In this document: positions 57,901 to 64,000 of the stretch, piece by piece
Layout of the letters: the number at the start of each line of letters is the position of its first letter
How positions within the stretch are numbered: the stretch's first letter is position 1
NCBI GenBank assembly: GCA_037954665.1
Contig: JBBMOL010000117.1
Span: 1,426,001-1,490,000, forward strand
Origin: Laguncularia racemosa
Lineage: Eukaryota > Streptophyta > Magnoliopsida > Myrtales > Combretaceae
DNA: 64,000 nucleotides
Direction: 5' to 3'
The notes under the pieces: generated by a model
What the model was told of the DNA's origin: nothing
The model's input: the letters and a program-made list of their open reading frames with translations, nothing else
Databases searched by the model: none
Position numbers and translations under genes: made by a program

Positions 57901-60115
57901 AAGTCTCAATTCATTAACCATGGTAGTGGCAGCAACAACAAATTAACATATCTTCAATTAACATGTATCAAACATGATTTCAGTCTATAATTCCAATGCC
58001 CAACATCATAGTTAACTTGTCACAACATAAATCTACAATCTAAACACCAAATTACACCGAAAATGTCTCAAATTAAACATATCAATTAATTTTTTTTTAG
58101 ATTTAATTATAATAATGTCACAATCACTAGTAACCACAAATCTTAAGATCAATCACTCATTTTTTTCACTACAATTCATCTCCTAATTTTATCATACTTC
58201 ATATTTATCATATCTCCTCAATTTTAACTAAAATTTCCACTTCAAACACATATGAACATGCTAGAAATTTATAAGTCATCAACCAAATCAACTAATTTAT
58301 TCATTGACTTAATAATATCATTAAGTTCAACCTCTATCTTGCCATATACATCTGATTCATCATCTAATCAACTCTTAAATCCACATACCCATAGTTTAAT
58401 CATCAAATTACCATTATTCATCATCCAAATCAAATTTTATAAGAAAATCAAATCTCGTTTTCTTCATCATAGTGGCGGCAATAAGACCCACACACACATT
58501 ACATATTATCATGCATCAAACTTCACTTCTATTACCAAATCTAACACCTAACATCACATTTATCATATTAGCACATGGATTAACATCTAAAATCATCAAA
58601 TGACACTTAGAAATCATCATTAGGGTGGTGATTTAAATGGGTATGATACATTACATTTTCAAGACTCAAGAAAACACCAAATCATCATGCTTAAACACTT
58701 CTAATAATACTAAATCACCAAATGAACCATTTTATTAAAATTATTTTGTTAGAGATTCAACTTAACCTTCAAGTCCTCTCTTTGCCATCCACAACAAGCC
58801 TCAAAGATGGCATTTTTCTTAATTTCAATTGATTTCTCTTACATAAAACCATAAATCTCCATTTAGGTCCATGTTTGACAAGTTAAAGCTTATTTAAATT
58901 AAACTAAACATCACTTACCTTAATTTCCTCTCTAAATTGAGATTGGGGGCCCCTTAGCTAAGATACTCACTTGATTTTTCACCTATAACTCACAAGAAAA
59001 CAATTAGGTTAGTATAGAGTTTAAGGGGTATTGAAGAGTTTAAGGTGTAGATAAAGCATAATGAGTTTTTTTGGAAGCATTTACCATATAGAATTTTTAG
59101 AAAATGAAGATGGGGACCTGCTGCTTTTCTATCTTAAAATGAGTTTTTATAGTAGGGCTTAGTGATAGTTTAAGGATAAGGGCAAACTAGGACCACAAGG
59201 GTTAGTGAGTTGTAACATAATGTGACTTGTGTCCCTTTATTTAGTCTATTTTAGTATTATGTTTCCCTTAATTCTTCCACTTACTCCAACTACAAATTAA
59301 TGTTTCCTTTTCCTTAAAATGTCCTTGGAAGTTAAATTAATTAGCTACTCATCTACAACATAAGCTTAGGGGCATTTTGGTCATTTTACTTAATTGACTT
59401 CCAAATTTAAAATTTTCTTTTCCAATTGTCTCCAAATATTTTATAACTAATTTTCTTGACCTAATTAAGGTCTTGAAGCTATATTTAAGGTTTCTAAGTA
59501 AATTTCGGATCCAATTTCAATAAAATCATCTTTAAAGGAAAAAATTATCATTTATAGTAAATTGTCGCCAAACTTCAAGAGATCACTTTCAATAATTTAA
59601 AACTCATACACAAGCAAGCCATTGTCATAGGAACTCTCAATTCCTAAGCCATCCATCCACCGGCACAATAGGAAAGGTAGGAGCACCATAACCCGCGAAC
59701 GGCTAAAGCCCCAAGGAAATAAGTTGTTTCGAGCTAAGGTGGAACAAGGGATAGTACGTCCTCAAAATGACCTTAATTTAAGTTGTTTGGTGATTTTGGC
59801 TAACTTCAAAGACTCTAAATAAGATCTTGGGGTAAAATGATCATTGTATAAAAGTGATCTCCAATGTCCAATTTTTCATTTCTAATTGACTCCAAATAAC
59901 TCAATAATGATTTTATTTACTTAATTAGGGTCTTGGAATTTAATTTAGAGTCACTAAGTTATTTTAGAGCTATTTTTAATAAATTGAGCTCACGAGCATG
60001 ATAGTCGTTTTGAAAAAAAAATTGATTTTAAATTTTGTAAATCTTCTCTCATTGAATCCAAATTTTCCTTTCTAAATTTATTGACCTTATTTAGAAATTT
60101 AGGGTTTTAAAAAAT
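54966..60115. repeat. LTR-like noncoding retrotransposon sequence (possible solo chromovirus LTR)
   Basis: The left edge TATCACACCCCAAAATCC and the right edge AATTTAGGGTTTTAAAA look like mutated CACACCCC/GGGTGTTA termini of plant chromovirus LTRs. The interior has phrases typical of such LTRs (GGGGCATTTTGGTCATTTTA near 59,370; GGGGTAAAATGATCATT near 59,832). These belong to related blocks about 460 bp apart. No coding sequence and no confirmed target duplication. It could equally be a patchwork of several old LTRs. Confidence 0.35.
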
Positions 60116-61277
60116 AATATAATTGAGGCATATCTTTTACAATTTATTTTTATTAACTATAGAATTTGGTTATCTATTGATATTCTTTTAGGGGAAGAAG
60201 GATTTTTTTTAACATATAAAATAATCACATTAACCGCTTCATCAAGGATAAAATAAGTTAATAATGAAGTAATTATACATAAATTATAAATTTTCTAACT
60301 ATATGTTTTATCCTTTGTCATATGATTGTTTTATATTTATAAGATCGTGTGAAAATCAATCTTATGTAAAATTGTCAAAACAATCTCTTCACTTAAAAGA
60401 AGATAACTTAATTGTGTGGTAGTTATGTTAGTCATAACGTAAATTTCGATTTTTTAATTCTATAATTTAAAAATTTAAAAAGAATTTGCTCAATAATAAG
60501 AAACAATTTAAACTTTTGTAATGTGATTATTTCATATTTTTCAAGTACTCGTAATGTACATTGGTCACCATTAATTTAATTAGAAAAGCAAAACGTTGTT
60601 AAAATATTTACTGAGCAGATACAAATTGACATGGTTTGTGCAAACTAACATGGATATGCATTGAAAACTTTCCTAAAATCAAAGCGAAGAGAGAATCGAA
60701 TATATAACAAACGCTTATAATAGGAAAAATAAGTAGACCAGTTTACATGTGAGAAAAACAGCACACCAAACAATTGAGCAACATCACGTCCAAAATGAAG
60801 AGGAGCAATTTAATTATAATTCAACGCATCATGAGTTATCATTACTTGTCCAAAAGCCATAATTTAAGCCCAGCACCAATTCGAGGACAAGTGGGCTGCT
60901 AATTCATTGATAATGAGGATTTTGAGTTGAGGAATTTCTTGTCTTGTCTTTGTTATGGAGAAGTATGTATATGTAATTATATTTTGTTAAAAATTAAGTC
61001 AAGGTGTTATGGAGAGACTAATGGATCAAGCTCAGGAGATGTCAAGTCATGAGGATTAAGGAGACAAGGATGCGAGCTAAGAGATTTCGAGTCCGATTAG
61101 CATGTTTTAAGGACCTATCATAAGATCTCGAGCTAAGAAGATACAACAAGCTTTGAGTGTTCATGTACAAGGTTTGGTGAAGACGGTTAGTGAACAACTT
61201 CAAGGATATCAAAGCTTGGGAACCATTGCAACTCATGTTCAATACAACTTGGTATAAGTCAAAATTGAAGATTAGAG
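60116..61277. other. Unassigned AT-rich region
   Basis: No gene is visible. CAATTCGAGGACAAGTGGGCTG near 60,880 (in the phrase APIRGQVGC if read in sense) resembles the tail of some gypsy pol genes, but there is no supporting upstream domain. Confidence 0.3.
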
Positions 61278-61410
61278 TTTGAAGGCTGCCGGCTTAAGTT
61301 GCTGGCAATGGTGGATAAAGGCTAGCGACCTAAGTTGTTGGCGTAGGAAATGAAGGCTGCTGGCCTAAGCTGCCGATGTTGAATACAAGGCTGATCGGTG
61401 TTTAAATAAA
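61278..61410 (+). repeat. Minisatellite, about 35-bp units
   Basis: Four imperfect units beginning AAGGCTGCCGGC, AAGGCTAGCGAC, AAGGCTGCTGGC and AAGGCTGATCGG. Each of the first three is followed by C/TTAAGYTG-type sequence, spaced 35-40 bp. GC-rich against an AT-rich background, so probably part of an LTR. Confidence 0.6.
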
Positions 61411-62371
61411 GGCTGCCAACTTTCTTTTAATTGTGTTTGTAACTTGTTTTGCATCAGGGTTTTTGGGAGGGATAAATAAATATCCTATTGGCCGCATTTT
61501 AGATGGTTTTTTTTTTTTAATCATATTGAAATCAAAAGAGACTTTGATATTTCCTTGTGTTCTTGTGTAGAATACATGTTTTAGGAACATTTAAAAAAGA
61601 ATTGATTGCCTTTCTTGTGGAGAATTCTGAAAGAAATACACTAGATAGAAGTATTTTGCGCATGAATAGCATGTAATAGTGTATTTTTCCTTGTATTTTA
61701 GGAGAAACCAATTCGTCCAAAATTGTTATATAAATATATACATTTGTAGATGACGAGTACTGTAAGGGATGGAGAGGGATCAGCGTCCAACGTGAAGCTT
61801 CGAGGAGAAGGAATGGCGATCTGATCATGACGTCCAGCAAGAGGAGAAAGACGTCTAGCAGCCAGGAAATGGAAGACACCTAGAAAAAAAAATATAAAGA
61901 GAGAAAACGTGGAGAATTAGGGAGGAGCCAAAGGAATAAGAAGGTGAAGAATGTCCAGGGAGAGAAGGGGCTTGATCTGGGAAGCCACATATACATGTAT
62001 GTAAATATAGGTGCTGGCTTCCTTCTTTTCATTTGTGTAAGCGTGTGCCGTGAAATTGATGAAAGGAGAAGCTAGGGGCTGGAATTCCATGGTGCTAACT
62101 GGCGTGAGAAGATAAATACATATGTTTATATATGTGTTATTGCTGGACGTGGAGGTTGGCATGGAAAATATACATATATATATGTTTATATGTGTGTTAT
62201 ATCTGTACGGAGTGTATGTGCTGGTTTCTTTTCTTTAATTATGTGTATGTGTGACGTGAGAAGGGCTTTACGGTAGAATGTTGGGGGCTAAGCACCTTGT
62301 GTAGGGCCCGACGATGGGAAATTGTATATATATATATATATGTATACGAGTAGACCGCGGGAAGGAAGGAG
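61411..62371. other. Noncoding region with short repeats upstream of the BAH fragment
   Basis: Contains three related GACGTC-CAGC type motifs (61,789-61,862), two imperfect copies of an ATACATATGTTTATATATGTGTTAT block (62,117 and 62,171) and a (TA)n run (62,323-62,341). No gene recognised on either strand. Confidence 0.4.
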
Positions 62372-62919
62372 TTGGCGTTGGAGGGTGAATTGTTGTTAGT
62401 AACTCGTGTAGGTGTTGGCCTTTCAATTATTAATCCTTTGGATGCAATTGCTGGAAAATGCAATATTATATGCACATCGAGGAATGAGAGAAATGCTCAA
62501 CCTTCCGATGAAGAACTTCAGATGGCTGACTTTGTATTTTACTGGACATTTAATGTCGGGAATTACAAGGTGCCGGATCAAATTGATAGGAAAGTTTGTG
62601 GAATTGAAACCTAAGTTCATATTCAATAGGATGAGCAGTCTCGTTGGTGGAAATGTCAACAACGGATAGAAGAAAGAAGGCGAAACAAAATCTTTAGCAA
62701 ATGCTAATCCTATGGTTTGCCCTATAAGTGGTTTGTTGGAATATATTATAAATAAATTGGTGAATGAAAAGCTCAAAGTCGCTTCATATAAAGGGGAGGC
62801 GAATTTGGGAAATTTCAAAAAGGAGAATAATAAGGGAAAAGAGAGAAGAAAGAATGGAATGGTGAAGCCGGAGAGGAAAAGGGAATTTCATGAAGAAGGC
62901 AAGTGTGTATGTGTGTGAA
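62372..62919 (+). pseudogene. Fragment of an ASI1-type BAH-domain gene, broken
   Basis: The reading frame from about 62,372 gives the C-terminal part of a BAH domain as in ANTI-SILENCING 1 proteins: GKCNIICTSRNERNAQPSDE, then EELQMADFVFYWTFNVGN. An extra base near 62,612 shifts the frame; in the next frame it continues KFIFNRMSSLVGG, then a stop at about 62,667, then a lysine-rich linker to the TGA at 62,917. No N-terminal half of the BAH domain and no downstream RRM exon was found in the window. ASI1 is a nuclear RNA/chromatin factor that promotes full-length transcription through heterochromatic introns. This copy looks like a gene fragment or captured exon. Recognition is from memory of the family, so a protein search should confirm it. 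Confidence 0.65.
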
Positions 62920-64000
62920 ATTAATTAGAAAGAAAAGGTGTTATCCATATAGAAACAGCGGCTCAAATAGCTTAACCATGGGATCAAGTTATAAAAGGAA
63001 GTCTTGGAAATGTGCACGTGCCGTCAATGAAGTGATTGTGTATGAGTGAGTTGGAAGGGCATTGGAGAATTGAGAAGAGACGGGAGTAAATTGGAGATCA
63101 AGAGATCCAGTGAGAATTGCGTAGAGTCACCGTATCTGATCTTTGATGCTAAGTTTGGCAAAAGGATTACATGTTGGAATCAGTTGACGATTAGGACTAT
63201 GACAACCATAAACAAGTGAGTGAGAAACTTTATGATATGCTACAATGTTGTGATTGGTTTAATATGTTGTGTTGAATCTTGGTATGTTGTATATGTGTCT
63301 TTCCTTGTTTGGTTGTGATTGCAATTGTTGTAATTTTTATTACTTCCTTAGTAAACAATAGGGTAAAGAAGATGGAAAGGAAGTCATACGAAGAAACTAG
63401 TAATTAGGTAAATTACAGATAAATATTATTGTAACAATATAAAGACTGGAATGGGCAAAAGGTAGATAACACTATCCTGACGATAGCACCTCGCCCTATT
63501 TTGCTAATGCTATTACTTCAGATTTAATATCCAAACTTAGCTTTGTTTTCTTAAACTAAATTAATACATGTAAACTTAACTTTTTCTATATATATATATA
63601 TGTATAATTGGTGTTTACACAAAAACATACTGAACAAATTATGTATCATTATGTACATGTATAAGAACCTAATTTTGAATACACATATATATGCTTGGAT
63701 GAAACGATTTTCCTACTATATTTATACAAGTTATATTTATACCTATAATTATACAAATCATAAATGAAAGTCTTTATTTTTCAATACAATAATTCTACCC
63801 TTTTACATATCTTTAGTACATGAGGAAAAATATTTAACAAACTTATCGTTTAGTCAAAAACACATATATATATATATTATATATGTAAGTATTTTAGGTC
63901 TTGGAAGGGATATATATGTGGCTACCTTATTTGACTCGTGAATGCATAAAACTAAGCACTTGAGAGGTGGAATGACACGAAGGTTTCACTGAATGATAAT
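62920..64000. other. Unassigned sequence at the right edge
   Basis: Up to about 63,420 the composition is more balanced, continuing the BAH-fragment neighbourhood. Beyond 63,540 it is AT-rich with (TA)n runs at 63,587-63,603 and 63,865-63,881. No coding region, RNA gene or element end recognised. Confidence 0.4.

Noticed and set aside
62120..62260. Possible hairpin RNA gene from the paired ATATGT-rich repeats
   Set aside because: The copies are in the same orientation and simple-sequence rich; no stable precursor-like arm could be defined by eye.

Overview
This is a stretch of a plant nuclear chromosome, almost certainly from a eudicot. It carries a spliced PR-10/Bet v 1 gene, a 65-codon RPS28 gene with a 5'-UTR intron and a telo-box promoter, and a fragment of an ASI1-type BAH-domain gene. 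These sit in a dense nest of plant Class I and Class II transposable elements. Non-TE genes occupy only a few kilobases; no bacterial, organellar or viral region was recognised.

Layout from left to right. Positions 1-3052 hold the 3' part of a degraded Ty1/copia element. Positions 3053-4487 form a small gene island with the PR-10 gene (exons 3461-3641 and 3926-4221). From 4488 to about 20,940 lies a decayed minus-strand Ty3/gypsy chromovirus (element B). Its ~4.1-kb 3' LTR is split by a complete CRM-like gypsy element (5260-10916, target-site duplication AAAGG). Its integrase/chromodomain region is split by a non-autonomous Mutator-like element (14495-16239), which itself appears to contain a solo LTR. 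Positions 20,940-23,190 hold unassigned repeat debris. RPS28 lies on the minus strand at 23,585-24,836.

From 24,958 to 54,238 the whole sequence is one Mutator-like transposon (MULE). It has ~125-bp terminal inverted repeats and a perfect 10-bp flanking duplication (TTTATTTAAA). It grew from about 8.1 kb to 29.3 kb because two retrotransposons landed in it: a SIRE/Maximus-like copia with a third ORF (28459-39493) and an Athila-like gypsy (41972-52073, TSD TGCTG). The copia's 5' LTR also received a 417-bp hAT-type MITE (TSD TCCACAAC). The MULE encodes a decayed MuDR-type transposase, a possible plant-mobile-domain (PMD-like) second gene, and an AT-rich satellite-like array near its right end.

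Positions 54,249-64,000 hold LTR-like noncoding sequence, minisatellites and a broken ASI1/BAH fragment at 62,372-62,919.

Order of events inferred from nesting and from LTR pairs compared by eye: MULE, then the SIRE-like copia (LTRs about 90% alike over the stretch checked), then its hAT MITE; the Athila-like element is younger than the copia (LTRs about 97-98% alike). Independently, element B predates the CRM-like element (LTRs about 94% alike). Nearly all damage to the retroelement reading frames is nonsense codons reachable by C-to-T or G-to-A change, as expected for methylated, silenced DNA. The two intact host genes stand very close to TE ends: the copia LTR lies a few hundred bases upstream of PR-10, and the MULE starts about 110 bp upstream of the RPS28 TATA box.
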